Shown: positions 16,817 to 24,952, counted from the first letter of the stretch. The stretch: DNA of 64,000 nt from Peribacillus alkalitolerans (GCF_010882125.1 NZ_JAAGVZ010000013.1:45383-109382), one strand, 5' to 3'. The notes: generated by a model not told the origin, from the letters alone. A program made the numbers and translations.

Positions 16817-16990
16817 TTTTTTCAATTTATAGTTTTTGTGATTAACGACAGTGGTAAGTGGTGCGTTTCTTTCTTTAGAATAACCAAATTCAACAATTAC
16901 AGAATTTTCTCTAATGACCTTAACGACCCCCTCAAAATTTTCTCCTTCCCGTATAAAAGAAATTGTGTTGCCGATTTCTGCTATTGCCAT
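16814..16990 (-). CDS. DUF2187 (YkvS-like) small protein
   Basis: A 58-residue ORF reading MAIAEIGNTISFIREG, then FEGVVKVIRENSVIVEFGY, ending TTVVNHKNYKLKK. This is the KOW/SH3-like DUF2187 pattern of Bacillus YkvS, whose hallmark is the C-terminal TVVNHKNYKI. GAGGGGTG lies about six bases upstream of the ATG. Function unknown; the family fold suggests nucleic acid or protein binding. The gene is monocistronic. Confidence 0.85.
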   Translation of the reverse strand: MAIAEIGNTISFIREGENFEGVVKVIRENSVIVEFGYSKERNAPLTTVVNHKNYKLKK

Positions 16991-17172
16991 TTAATCACCC
17001 CTCTTCATTTATAATGTCCGAAAATAAGGAGAAATACTGTTAAAAAAAGAGAATATAAAAGGGCTCAATTAGGACGAATAGCTCTAAGGTAAATACTCAA
17101 TATACGTACTTTCTTTCGTAAAAAAGGAATACGCAAATAGTATGCTCTAATGAAATTAATTGGGTTTAAATT

Positions 17173-17400
17173 GGATTAAAGTTTCCAGATAGAGAAAGTT
17201 CTGAATTAGTATTAAGTAATAACCTTTATATAAACTTTATGGAAGTAGAAATCCTGTTTGATGAAGTTCGGACGACTTACGATGAACTTAGTAAAAATAA
17301 CGTGGTAAAGTGGATAAGAACTCCGTTTGCAACAGAGTCATGTCATGTCGTTGTAATGGGAGCGTCAGACAAAAATGTATTCGTATAGGTTGGAAAATAA
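17173..17400 (+). pseudogene. 5'-truncated VOC/glyoxalase-like gene remnant
   Basis: From the Gly codon at 17173 one frame reads a typical glyoxalase C-terminal half: ELVLSNNLYINFMEVEIL, then YDELSKNNVVKWIRTPF and HVVVMGASDKNVFV. It is interrupted by TAG at 17386-17388 and then resumes as VGK before TAA at 17400. An in-frame TAA lies just upstream, so the N-terminal half is gone. A hairpin (AAAGAACTTGGA / TCCAGAGTTCTTT, about 17438-17468) follows, consistent with the old terminator. I therefore call it a decayed gene, not an ORF; the sequence from 16991 to 17172 holds nothing else I can identify. Confidence 0.7.
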
Positions 17401-17437
17401 AACAAAGTTTTCAAAACAACTTATTTTATCCAAACAA

Positions 17438-17470
17438 AAAAGAACTTGGATTTTCTCCAGAGTTCTTTGT
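17438..17470 (+). terminator. Terminator behind VOC remnant
   Basis: AAAGAACTTGGA and TCCAGAGTTCTTT arms (one bulge) followed by GTATTTTTTA. Confidence 0.65.
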
Positions 17471-17543
17471 ATTTTTTATAAAGCTCTTTTCTAAAAGATT
17501 GTTGTTTTTTAATTAGTTTTTTTAAGACAAACAGTTATAAACA

Positions 17544-17674
17544 GGTTGATTGGAGCGGAAGGTGCGAGACCCCTGCGGGAGCAGCGCGACAGGTGAAACC
17601 CCAAAGGCATTAGGAGCAGAGGGGGCTCACCGCCCGTCCCGCTGAAAGCGAGCATCCTGGAGAGGAAATCAACC
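17544..17674. repeat. Solitary GC-rich 131-bp repeat with inverted GGTTGATT/AATCAACC ends
   Basis: A GC-rich island in an AT-rich context beginning GGTTGATTGGAGCGGAAGG and ending GGAAATCAACC, so the ends are inverted copies. Two related copies lie at 40241-40371 (same orientation) and 39681-39807 (opposite). I recall very similar units scattered in many Bacillus genomes. No ORF is supported. Confidence 0.8.
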
Positions 17675-17718
17675 ACTCCATTGTAAATTAGCAACTAACT
17701 TTACGAAAACAGCCTTTA

Positions 17719-18027
17719 TTAATGAAGATTTTGTTGGATTAGTTGGCTTGTTTGTGTTTTTGTCTGGCTATACTCCTGAATCTGCTTTGAAATATCTGAA
17801 CTAAGGGCAGGACCTGATGTGTTATACATATTATTTTGTGACATAAAGTTATAGACCTGCCCCTGCAATTGAAGACTATCATTCAATAATAACTGGAACT
17901 TCTGTCTTACAACAGGACAATTTGATTCTGTAGTGGCAATTGCATATTCAAAAGAAGTTCGCTTTAAGTCTGCAAGAATTGTATATACAAGATCTTCGTC
18001 CTTTAATATGGTATTATGCTGATTCAT
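17719..18027 (-). CDS. Spore coat protein, CotF-like
   Basis: A 102-residue helical protein with the coat F (ferritin-like) pattern: DEDLVYTILADLKRTSFEYAIAT, the ESNCPVVRQKF turn and a Gln-rich C-terminal helix (QIQEYSQTKTQTSQLIQQNL). The start ATG has TAGGAGG ten bases upstream. The family forms part of the spore coat, so transcription by a late mother-cell sigma factor is expected, although I did not find a convincing SigK promoter. The partner gene 14 bases upstream encodes another Gln-rich coat-like protein, so they form one operon. Confidence 0.83.
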   Translation of the reverse strand: MNQHNTILKDEDLVYTILADLKRTSFEYAIATTESNCPVVRQKFQLLLNDSLQLQGQVYNFMSQNNMYNTSGPALSSDISKQIQEYSQTKTQTSQLIQQNLH

Positions 18028-18040
18028 TTTTTATTGCCTC

Positions 18041-18346
18041 CTATTGTAAAGGGGATTGGATTCCTTGGTTTTGCTGTTGTTGCATCTGATTTTGCATCAT
18101 GGTTTGCATTTGAGATTGTTGTTCGGCTTCTTGAACTGTTTTTGGTGCAATGGCAGTATGCTCCTGTAACATTGACAGCAGTTCTTGATAATGCTGCTGG
18201 TGTTTCGTTATAAGTTGTTGGCAAAGCTGCTGTACAGCTGGATTACTAGAACTGACTGCTGCTGCTACACATTGTTTTGTCAGCAAATCCTCATTGGACA
18301 TTGAATCCACAATATATTCTAATTCTTTAGCTGTTAACGGTTTCAA
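18041..18346 (-). CDS. Gln-rich spore-coat-associated small protein
   Basis: A 101-residue protein: an N-terminal helical part (LTAKELEYIVDSMSNEDLLTKQ), a second helix with HQQHYQELLSMLQEH, and a Gln/Met-rich tail (MQTMMQNQMQQQQNQG). It begins with TTG at 18346, placed seven bases after AGGAGG. Its position directly upstream of the CotF-like gene and similar helix pattern point to a spore coat role (inference). Tail composition is unlike most neighbours, as is usual for coat proteins. Confidence 0.72.
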   Translation of the reverse strand: MKPLTAKELEYIVDSMSNEDLLTKQCVAAAVSSSNPAVQQLCQQLITKHQQHYQELLSMLQEHTAIAPKTVQEAEQQSQMQTMMQNQMQQQQNQGIQSPLQ

Positions 18347-18506
18347 AACAAAACCTCCTAATTATTTATTCCTTTCTATAGTGGATGTTGGCGTGTTTTT
18401 CTATTCAATTTCAGTGACAATATTTATCCATTTCCTTAACAACGTAAATATGCTATAGTGTTCAAGGTAAAACTATAAGTAGAAATTCTGTACTGATTTG
18501 TGCAGG

Positions 18507-18578
18507 AGAGGTTCGTGAACTCCCTCTATAAAAAACTAACGAAGGAACGATATCTTCTTTAGGTATGGTTTTTTTCTG
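18507..18578 (+). promoter_or_regulatory. preQ1-I riboswitch with terminator platform
   Basis: The compact aptamer runs from AGAGG (18507-18511) through CCTCT to the A-rich tail AAAAACTAA (18531-18539), the class I preQ1 pattern. Downstream, ACTAACGAAG can pair with CTTCTTTAGGT, followed by ATGG and seven T, forming a terminator that would compete for the 3' tail of the aptamer. It precedes queC-queD-queE-queF, whose pathway makes preQ1, so ligand-dependent termination is the expected control. Confidence 0.92.
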
Positions 18579-18644
18579 TTTTCTTTTGGTGTTAATAGGG
18601 TAAGTTCAAGACTTCTCTTTTTTGAATAGAAGGGAAGAAAAAAC

Positions 18645-19304
18645 ATGAAGAATGAAAAAGCAGTAGTCGTATTTAGCGGCGGTCAAGATAGCACAACTTG
18701 TTTATTTTGGGCAATGAAGGAATTTAAAGAGGTCATTGCCGTGACGTTTGACTATGGTCAACGTCATAAAGCAGAAATTGAATGTGCAAAGACTATTACG
18801 AATGAATTAAATATAAAACATCATATTTTAGATATGTCCCTATTGAATCAATTAGCTCCAAATGCATTGACTAGGGATATAGAAATAGAGGAATCTGAGG
18901 GTAGTGTCCCAAACACTTTTGTGGATGGCCGCAATCTGCTTTTCCTTTCATTTGCTGGTGTGCTGGCAAAACAGGTTGGAGCAAAGCACATCGTAACAGG
19001 TGTTTGTGAAACTGATTTTAGCGGATATCCAGATTGCAGGGATGTATTCATAAAATCACTGAATGTGACACTTAATCTTTCTATGGCTTATGATTTTGTA
19101 TTAGATACCCCATTAATGTGGTTAAACAAGGCACAGACTTGGGAGCTTGCTGATCAGTTAGGAGCATTCGAATTTGTACGTGAAAAAACGTTGACATGCT
19201 ATAACGGAATCATAGGAGACGGTTGTGGCGAATGTCCGGCTTGTAAACTCCGTAAAAGAGGTCTGGACGAATATTTAGCAGAAAAAGAAGGTGCAACCCA
19301 ATGA
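18645..19304 (+). CDS. queC: 7-cyano-7-deazaguanine synthase QueC
   Basis: A 219-residue enzyme with the PP-loop ATP-binding motif [16 protein letters not shown] at its N-terminus and the zinc-binding cysteine cluster [19 protein letters not shown] near the C-terminus. QueC converts 7-carboxy-7-deazaguanine to preQ0 with ATP and ammonia in queuosine biosynthesis. GGAAG precedes the ATG. It is the first gene behind the preQ1 riboswitch and overlaps queD by four bases (ATGA), so the set is translated as a coupled operon. Confidence 0.96.
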   Translation: MKNEKAVVVFSGGQDSTTCLFWAMKEFKEVIAVTFDYGQRHKAEIECAKTITNELNIKHHILDMSLLNQLAPNALTRDIEIEESEGSVPNTFVDGRNLLFLSFAGVLAKQVGAKHIVTGVCETDFSGYPDCRDVFIKSLNVTLNLSMAYDFVLDTPLMWLNKAQTWELADQLGAFEFVREKTLTCYNGIIGDGCGECPACKLRKRGLDEYLAEKEGATQ

Positions 19305-19741
19305 TTCAACAAATCTATCCGGTTGTCTCACATTCTTATCAATATGAATTAAATAAAGACTTTCATTTTGCTGCTGCTCACTATGTCCCACATGAAACAG
19401 CTGGTAAATGCCAGCAAATTCATGGGCATACTTACTTTGCCAATGTAACGATTGCGGGTGATGATCTGGATGAATCAGGTTTCCTCGTCAATTTTAAAGA
19501 TGTAAAAACATTACTACATGATAGATTTGATCACACAATCATGAATGACCATCATGATGTATTTAACGATAAAAACCCTAATGATTTTCCTACAACTGAA
19601 GTGACAGCAAGAAAAATGTACGAAATCATCCAGACACATCTGGACCAACTTCCAAATCAACCAAAATGCTTGCAAATCTTTTTACGTGAAACACCAACGA
19701 GCTATGTAATATTCAGACCGAAAGCAGCCAAACAGTCATGA
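19301..19741 (+). CDS. queD: 6-carboxy-5,6,7,8-tetrahydropterin synthase QueD
   Basis: A 146-residue protein of the 6-pyruvoyl-tetrahydropterin synthase fold. Zinc-binding histidines are visible in FHFAAAHYV and QIHGHTYF, and the catalytic Cys is in [10 protein letters not shown]. The DHTIMND segment and late Glu (ETPTSY) complete the active site. QueD converts dihydroneopterin triphosphate to 6-carboxytetrahydropterin. Four-base overlaps with queC and queE indicate coupling. Confidence 0.95.
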   Translation: MIQQIYPVVSHSYQYELNKDFHFAAAHYVPHETAGKCQQIHGHTYFANVTIAGDDLDESGFLVNFKDVKTLLHDRFDHTIMNDHHDVFNDKNPNDFPTTEVTARKMYEIIQTHLDQLPNQPKCLQIFLRETPTSYVIFRPKAAKQS

Positions 19742-20466
19742 AGAAGTTTCCGGTTTTAGAAATTTTTGGACCAACTGTACAAGGTGAAGGAATGGTCGTT
19801 GGTCAGAAAACGATGTTTGTTCGAACAGCTGGCTGTGATTACTCTTGCTCGTGGTGTGATTCAGCCTTTACATGGGACGGAAGTGGAAAAGACGATATTG
19901 AACAAATGACGTCTGAGCAAATTTGGGAAGAGCTCCGAAAAATTGGTGGCAATTCATTTGGTCATGTCACAATTTCAGGTGGAAATCCTGCACTTTTAAC
20001 ACATCTTAATGAATTGATAGATTTGCTTCATGAAAAAGGTGTGAAAGTCGCAATTGAAACACAGGGAAGTCGTTGGCAGGAATGGTTTGTCGATATTGAT
20101 GATTTAACGATTTCACCAAAACCACCAAGCTCTACAATGAATACTAACTTTGGAATGTTGGATGAAATCTTGGAAAAGTTACAGGTTGCTGATCGATTTA
20201 AGAATGTGAGTTTGAAGGTCGTTGTGTTTGATGACAAGGATCTGGAATATGCAACAGAGGTGCACCAACGTTACCCTCATATTCCTTTCTTTGTTCAAGT
20301 GGGGAATGAGGATTTACAAGAAGCTGATTCTACTAAGCTAATGCAGCAATTAATAAAAAAATATGAATGGCTCATCGATCAAACGATGGCCAGTGAAAAA
20401 CTAGTAAACGTTAGAGTGCTACCTCAGCTACATACATTCGTATGGGGCAATAAACGGGGAGTTTAA
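19738..20466 (+). CDS. queE: 7-carboxy-7-deazaguanine synthase QueE
   Basis: A 242-residue radical-SAM enzyme. The CxxxCxxC motif is present as CDYSCSWCDSAFTWDG, the form typical of Bacillus QueE, after PVLEIFGPTVQGEG. The GGNPALL motif follows at about residue 83. QueE rearranges 6-carboxytetrahydropterin into 7-carboxy-7-deazaguanine, using S-adenosylmethionine, Mg and a 4Fe-4S cluster. It lies between queD (4-base overlap) and queF (12 bases). Confidence 0.95.
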   Translation: MKKFPVLEIFGPTVQGEGMVVGQKTMFVRTAGCDYSCSWCDSAFTWDGSGKDDIEQMTSEQIWEELRKIGGNSFGHVTISGGNPALLTHLNELIDLLHEKGVKVAIETQGSRWQEWFVDIDDLTISPKPPSSTMNTNFGMLDEILEKLQVADRFKNVSLKVVVFDDKDLEYATEVHQRYPHIPFFVQVGNEDLQEADSTKLMQQLIKKYEWLIDQTMASEKLVNVRVLPQLHTFVWGNKRGV

Positions 20467-20478
20467 GGAGAGATAGAC

Positions 20479-20976
20479 ATGGCAGGACGTAAAAATGATG
20501 AATTACAAGATATCACATTATTAGGTAACCAGGGTGTGAACTATTTATTTGAATACTCACCAGAAATCCTTGAGACATTTGACAACAAACATCCAGACAG
20601 GGATTATTTCGTAAAATTCAACTGTCCAGAGTTTACAAGCTTATGTCCAATTACAGGACAACCAGACTTCGCAACGATCTATATCAGCTACATTCCTGAT
20701 ATTAAAATGGTTGAAAGTAAATCTCTGAAGCTATATTTATTCAGCTTCCGTAACCATGGGGATTTCCACGAAGACTGCATGAACATCATCATGAAAGACC
20801 TAATCAAATTGATGGACCCGCGTTACATCGAAGTATGGGGCAAATTCACGCCACGTGGTGGAATCTCCATCGATCCATACACAAACTACGGGAAGCCTGG
20901 AACGAAATTCGAACAAATGGCTGAATATAGAATGATGAATCATGATCTATATCCGGAGAAGATTGATAATAGATAA
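20479..20976 (+). CDS. queF: NADPH-dependent preQ0 reductase QueF
   Basis: A 165-residue unimodular QueF of the T-fold. The nucleophilic Cys is in [14 protein letters not shown], the QueF NADPH motif appears as [21 protein letters not shown], and the Asp/Glu pair is in place. It reduces the preQ0 nitrile to the amine preQ1, the ligand of the riboswitch upstream, so it closes the feedback loop. AAGGAGAG lies eight bases before the ATG. It is last in the operon. Confidence 0.96.
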   Translation: MAGRKNDELQDITLLGNQGVNYLFEYSPEILETFDNKHPDRDYFVKFNCPEFTSLCPITGQPDFATIYISYIPDIKMVESKSLKLYLFSFRNHGDFHEDCMNIIMKDLIKLMDPRYIEVWGKFTPRGGISIDPYTNYGKPGTKFEQMAEYRMMNHDLYPEKIDNR

Positions 20977-20985
20977 TAGATAATC

Positions 20986-21034
20986 AAAAGAGTCTTAAGA
21001 GTTTATTGTCCTTTTACTTAGGACTCTTTTTTTT
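20986..21034 (+). terminator. Terminator of the que operon
   Basis: AAAGAGTC-TTAAG and CTTA-GGACTCTTT arms around a T-rich loop, then a long T-run. Confidence 0.75.
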
Positions 21035-21042
21035 GTCATTTT

Positions 21043-21150
21043 TTATGTTTTGGTGATTTCTAGTGGTGACTTCATATGATTTATGATATCCATGTAATAG
21101 TATTGAAGGACTGTTAAGGTGTCAGTCAGACTGTTTTTCGTACGAGCCAT
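21043..21150 (-). other. Possible 35-residue ORF remnant
   Basis: Minus-strand ORF MARTKNSLTDTLTVLQYYY then MDIINHMKSPLEITKT. The composition looks protein-like, but there is no good ribosome site and no recognised family. It may be the tail of a lost gene. Confidence 0.2.
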
Positions 21151-21272
21151 TTCTTCAGCCTTCTATTCCACATCTTTATACTTATTTTGCCGCCTTCTTA
21201 CATAAATGAAATTATGGAATATTCAAATATTAAAGGGCCCAATAATGGACCCTTATCTGTGTGAATGAATCA

Positions 21273-22154
21273 TTATGCACTTATTTCTTGTATTTGATAT
21301 GTTTTGTTTCGCCTTATTGAATAATATATCGCAGAGATCCAGCCAATAAGTATAAATGCATAAATGTATGGAGTCCAATTTGCATCTTCTACCCATGTAG
21401 TAATGAGTGTTCGTGAATTTGTTAAAATAATTAATCCACCAACTAAAACACCTAAAAGATGAGCTGGAAGTTTTCTTACTAACCAAGCTGCAATTGGGGC
21501 GGAGATAATTCCACCAAGCATAAGTGCAGCTACCCAATACCAATTCACTTGCTCCCATCCTAAGGAAATAAAAAATCCAAGCGTAGCTGAAACTGCAATA
21601 GCAAATTCACTCGTATCAACTGTCCCTACAACTTTTCTAGCTGACGTGCCTTGTTTTGATAATAAAACTGGAGTTGCGATTGGACCCCAACCTCCACCAC
21701 CCGTTGCATCTGCGAATCCTGCAATAAGACCAAGAGGAATTGACTGCTTAAGCGACAAATCAATCGATTTATTTTGAGCCGAGTTCGTAAATTGAAACAA
21801 AAATCGGAAAAGAACATACACCCCAAGTAGCAGGAGGAAAATAGCGATGTATGGTTTTACTATATCCCCTGGGAGATTGCTTAAAAAACAAGCTCCAACA
21901 AACGCTCCGATCGATCCTGGAATGATTAATCTCAGCACCGTTTGTTTATCAACATTTCCAAATTTAATATGTGCGATGCCAGATGTAGCTGTTGTAACAA
22001 CTTCTGCTAAATGCACGGATGCAGAGGCAACCGCTGGGAGTATTCCGAATGTTAATAATAATGTAGTTGATGTAACTCCATATGCCATTCCTAGAGCCCC
22101 ATCAATTAATTGTGCTAAAAAACCAATGGAAGTAAAAATAATTAACTTGCGCAT
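21273..22154 (-). CDS. TauE/SafE-family sulfite/organosulfonate exporter
   Basis: A 293-residue membrane protein with about eight hydrophobic helices. The two halves carry the family's repeated motif: FLAQLIDGALGMAYGVTS near the start and GLIAGFADATGGGGWGPIATP at about 150-170. The start is ATG 22154, with GGAGGCG seven bases before it; a longer TTG start at 22169 would cover that site. The family exports sulfite, sulfonates or related anions; substrate is unproven. Its leader contains a promoter and a terminator-like palindrome. Confidence 0.85.
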   Translation of the reverse strand: MRKLIIFTSIGFLAQLIDGALGMAYGVTSTTLLLTFGILPAVASASVHLAEVVTTATSGIAHIKFGNVDKQTVLRLIIPGSIGAFVGACFLSNLPGDIVKPYIAIFLLLLGVYVLFRFLFQFTNSAQNKSIDLSLKQSIPLGLIAGFADATGGGGWGPIATPVLLSKQGTSARKVVGTVDTSEFAIAVSATLGFFISLGWEQVNWYWVAALMLGGIISAPIAAWLVRKLPAHLLGVLVGGLIILTNSRTLITTWVEDANWTPYIYAFILIGWISAIYYSIRRNKTYQIQEISA

Positions 22155-22195
22155 CTTTAACGCCTCCAATTTTAGTCCTAATTAGAATATGAAAA

Positions 22196-22302
22196 AAACA
22201 AAAAGGTCCTTAACAATTGTTAAGGACCTTTGGTTATTCCAATCAGTCTTGTTTTATTTTTTAAAATTATCTTCATTATAAACTATTCCGATTAGATTAC
22301 AA
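22196..22302 (-). promoter_or_regulatory. Promoter and terminator-like palindrome in the TauE/SafE leader
   Basis: On the minus strand a sigma-A promoter reads TTGTAA, 16 bases, TATAAT (within about 22270-22302). Some 45 bases downstream stands a perfect 30-bp palindrome with half-site AAAGGTCCTTAACAA (22202-22231), followed on that strand by TTTTTGTTTTTTTC. The order promoter, hairpin with U-tract, ribosome site, start codon is that of an attenuator, but no known aptamer is visible in the short leader. A palindromic operator is the alternative. Confidence 0.5.
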
Positions 22303-22510
22303 GGTTTTGTTTTTAAAAATTTTTTTATTTTTACATATGACACTCTATTACTCTAATAATCCCATTAACATGAAAAAGCGAGACTTGTGACCAAATTTCA
22401 GCACTCCATTTTACTAAAAATAAACTTCCCCATTTATCTGCAATTTCAGTTTTAAGCATGAAAGCTCAAATCTCTGACTATACTGTTATAAAAAATTTAG
22501 TGAGGTAAGT

Positions 22511-22822
22511 ATGCTTTTTAAAAATAAAATTCCATGCTCCACCTGTAAAGGATATTTTTCACGTGTAACTGACAACAACAAGCGAAATGTTTGGACTTGT
22601 TTATCCTGTAAGGAGTATTCAATAGATGAAGGGGCAATGAAGTCATTTATTGGAATGAGATTGTGGTTTCATGAGAGGGAAGAGCAAAATATACATCAGT
22701 TGATTATGGAGAATGTAAGAAGTATTGAATTAACAGGAAAAAATTGTTTTGTAGTGAATTTCTATGATCAAGAACCTATGTTTCAGAAGGAAAAGCATAT
22801 TTATTTTGGGATGAATGGATAA
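22511..22822 (+). CDS. Uncharacterised zinc-ribbon protein, 103 residues
   Basis: The N-terminal 35 residues form a probable zinc ribbon with two CxxC knuckles: IPCSTCKGYF and WTCLSCKEYS. The remainder (DEGAMKSFIGMRLWFHEREEQN, then SIELTGKNCFVVNFYDQ) is mixed alpha/beta and not recognised. GAGGTAAG precedes the ATG. It stands alone, divergent from the exporter. Zinc binding is inferred from the motif, function unknown. Confidence 0.6.
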   Translation: MLFKNKIPCSTCKGYFSRVTDNNKRNVWTCLSCKEYSIDEGAMKSFIGMRLWFHEREEQNIHQLIMENVRSIELTGKNCFVVNFYDQEPMFQKEKHIYFGMNG

Positions 22823-23056
22823 ATTTATCAGAACATAAAAAATATCAGAACAAAATAAAATCCACGGATGAAAGTGATAATTGATAAGGTATCTTTAGGC
22901 TTCCTCAAGATAATGGGGCTTTTAAGTATTTACTTTTTTACTAAACGTAAGAAAAAAACACCTGCAATGTATTAATATTTTTTTAACATTGAAATAAGTT
23001 AGCAAATCGGAATGTCTGTTATCGTTAGCATGATTTAACCTAATAAAACTGAGAAA

Positions 23057-23095
23057 ATCAGCTCAAGCATTGAAGCAAGTTGAGCTGATTTTTTA
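23057..23095 (+). terminator. Orphan terminator
   Basis: Perfect 10-bp arms ATCAGCTCAA and TTGAGCTGAT, then six T. It lies 235 bases after the zinc-ribbon gene; I see no gene between them. Confidence 0.6.
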
Positions 23096-23157
23096 TGGTT
23101 TGGTTATAAGAAAGAATTGGTTTTATCCATTCCTTTAACTAGAATTCAAACTCTAGA

Positions 23158-23398
23158 CCCCATTTATCTGACACTTTCACTATATTTATCCATCACTTTT
23201 CAAAATTTATCCTACACTTTTTCTTGAAAAATCGAATTTTTCCACTTTTAATTCCAGTTAACAATCTAATTTGGAACTTATCCATTTTAATAATTCTTTA
23301 TCCACGGTTAACCTAGGATATCCGCTAAAATTAGAAGATATCCTCACTTCCCATATTCGCCGATGATTAAGAGACATCCTTCGACTTCCCGGTCATCC
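23158..23398. repeat. Degenerate repeats related to the 229-bp array motif
   Basis: Consecutive units TTTATCTGACACTTT, TTTATCCATCACTTTT and TTTATCCTACACTTTT, then increasingly diverged TTATCCATTTT, TTTATCCACGG, GATATCCGC, GATATCCTCACTT and GACATCCTTCGAC, at about 20-35 base spacing. They resemble the subunits at 9309-10072 and lie in the convergent interval before bcrC. Confidence 0.55.
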
Positions 23399-23945
23399 CT
23401 TTCTCAAAAGCATCCAACAACGAACTAAAGAACCCAACCCTATGAACTACCCAATAAGACATAACCGCCGCAATAATACCAACAACCGCTCCAACCAACA
23501 CATCGCCAGGATAATGTACTCCAACACCGATTCGTGAAAGACCGACACAAACAGCAATGATGACAAATACAGAACCAACCATTTTTCTAAACAGCCAAAT
23601 AGTAAAACAGACCGAAAAAAATAAAATAGTATGATCACTCGGAAACGAATTATTGACGCTTTTTTCTATCAGCTGATTGACGTCTGCTAATTCTGCAAAT
23701 GGTTGGTAATTGCTATAACATAAACCGACTAACTTCCCGATTACTTCAGCCAATCCAAAAGCAACCACAGCGCTCATGACCATCATTCTGTTCTGTTCAC
23801 GACCCTTAATCCAAAATATGAGAAGGGCAAGTGCTAATAGATAAACGGTATATTCAGCCGTAACTACAAACACTTGATTTAAACCTTCATATTCTTTCCC
23901 TAAATCATTGATCATCCTGAAGTATTGAATATTCAACTCTTTCAA
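23367..23945 (-). CDS. bcrC: PAP2-family undecaprenyl-diphosphatase, BcrC-like
   Basis: A 192-residue membrane phosphatase. The PAP2 motifs are present: KLVGLCYSNYQPF (motif 1, with Gln in place of the usual Arg), NSFPSDHTILF (motif 2) and SRIGVGVHYPGD (motif 3, nucleophile His and Asp). About five hydrophobic helices surround them. BcrC/YwoA of B. subtilis dephosphorylates undecaprenyl pyrophosphate and confers bacitracin tolerance. I choose TTG at 23945 because AGGAGG lies upstream and begins inside the longer frame; spacing of ten bases is slightly long. A SigM-type promoter would be expected but was not identified with confidence. Confidence 0.82.
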   Translation of the reverse strand: MKELNIQYFRMINDLGKEYEGLNQVFVVTAEYTVYLLALALLIFWIKGREQNRMMVMSAVVAFGLAEVIGKLVGLCYSNYQPFAELADVNQLIEKSVNNSFPSDHTILFFSVCFTIWLFRKMVGSVFVIIAVCVGLSRIGVGVHYPGDVLVGAVVGIIAAVMSYWVVHRVGFFSSLLDAFEKGMTGKSKDVS

Positions 23946-24025
23946 TGGAAAAATGCCTCCTTGCAAGTCTAATAAGGAGAATATACGTTATCTTCCAATT
24001 GTGATGAATTGAAATTGCTTACATG

Positions 24026-24047
24026 TACCTTACATTTATGTAAGGTA
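24026..24047. promoter_or_regulatory. Perfect operator-like palindrome between bcrC and a GNAT gene
   Basis: Arms TACCTTACAT and ATGTAAGGTA separated by TT, with a further CTTAC just upstream and GTAAG overlapping the right end. It lies in the divergent interval with no T-run. A dimeric repressor site (TetR- or metalloregulator-like) is plausible; no cognate regulator is adjacent. Confidence 0.45.
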
Positions 24048-24117
24048 AGAGGATATTGAAGGCAAAAGTCGAATTCGTAATTGGTGTTTAAATAAGATTT
24101 TCGGAGTGGATAATACT

Positions 24118-24534
24118 ATGAAATATAAGGTTTCACTTGAAGGGGTTTCTCCAGATCAATTACAGGGATTTTTTGTTGGATGGCCTAATCCACCGAGTCC
24201 GGAAACACATTTAAAATTATTAATAAATAGTAATAAGGTTGTGTTAGCGGTTGATGAAGAGATAGATCGTGTGGTTGGCTTCATTACGGCTATCAGTGAT
24301 GGGGTGTTATCCGCTTATATTCCTTTACTGGAGGTTCTTCCGGAATTTCAAAACAGAGGTATAGGAGCACAATTAGTAAAAAGAATGATCGGTGAACTGA
24401 ATGAAATTTATATGATTGATTTATTATGTGATGAGAATTTACAGCCTTATTATGAAAAATTAGGGATGAGCAAGTCGAGAGGTATGGTAATTCGAAACTT
24501 TAAAAATCAGATTGGAATTAAGGATGAATTGTGA
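24118..24534 (+). CDS. GNAT-family N-acetyltransferase
   Basis: A 138-residue single-domain GNAT protein. The acetyl-CoA loop is in LEVLPEFQNRGIGAQLVKRMI and the C-terminal strand-helix in DLLCDENLQPYYEKLGMSKS. ATG 24118 is chosen over GTG 24106 because GGAGTGG ends eight bases before it. No substrate can be inferred. The GIY-YIG gene follows 39 bases downstream and may be cotranscribed. Confidence 0.82.
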   Translation: MKYKVSLEGVSPDQLQGFFVGWPNPPSPETHLKLLINSNKVVLAVDEEIDRVVGFITAISDGVLSAYIPLLEVLPEFQNRGIGAQLVKRMIGELNEIYMIDLLCDENLQPYYEKLGMSKSRGMVIRNFKNQIGIKDEL

Positions 24535-24573
24535 TAGTATTAACATTTACAGAAGAAGAGGAAGTGGACTATA

Positions 24574-24945
24574 GTGATAAAAATTGAAATCCCTACACCG
24601 GATGTTACTATTACAGAGCGTAAGCAATCAAAACATGATGAAATTGAGATTCCTTCCATTTATGGATTCATTGATTTCCACCTAATTCCACGTGATAAAG
24701 GCGGAGTCTTCATGTTTTATAACATAAATGATGAGCTTTTATTCGTGGGCAAGGCAAGGAAATTAAGACAAAGAATTAAAAAGCATTTCGAGGACAATGT
24801 TTCTCCTATTAAAAATCACAGAGACGAAGTATACAAAATCGAAGTTTGTGTGGTTGAAGATCCAACGGAACGTGAAATTTACGAAACATACATTATTAAC
24901 GAACTTGAGTCAAAATACAATGTAGATAAAGTATTCTATAAATAA
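24574..24945 (+). CDS. Stand-alone GIY-YIG nuclease-domain protein
   Basis: A 123-residue protein whose residues 30-115 match the GIY-YIG fold as found at the N-terminus of UvrC: GGVFMFYNINDELLFVGKA, then KLRQRIKKHF with the conserved Arg, and a late Glu in DPTEREIYETYIINELESKYN. The tyrosines of the classical motif are replaced (VFMFYN, LFVGKA), typical of this branch. Similar short Bacillus proteins are labelled nucleotide excision repair endonuclease, but no helicase or HhH part is present. GTG start with GAGGAAG upstream. Confidence 0.75.
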   Translation: MIKIEIPTPDVTITERKQSKHDEIEIPSIYGFIDFHLIPRDKGGVFMFYNINDELLFVGKARKLRQRIKKHFEDNVSPIKNHRDEVYKIEVCVVEDPTEREIYETYIINELESKYNVDKVFYK

Positions 24946-24952
24946 AATGTTT

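Noticed and set aside
17310..17516. 68-residue ORF
   Set aside because: It lies out of frame over the VOC pseudogene and its terminator.
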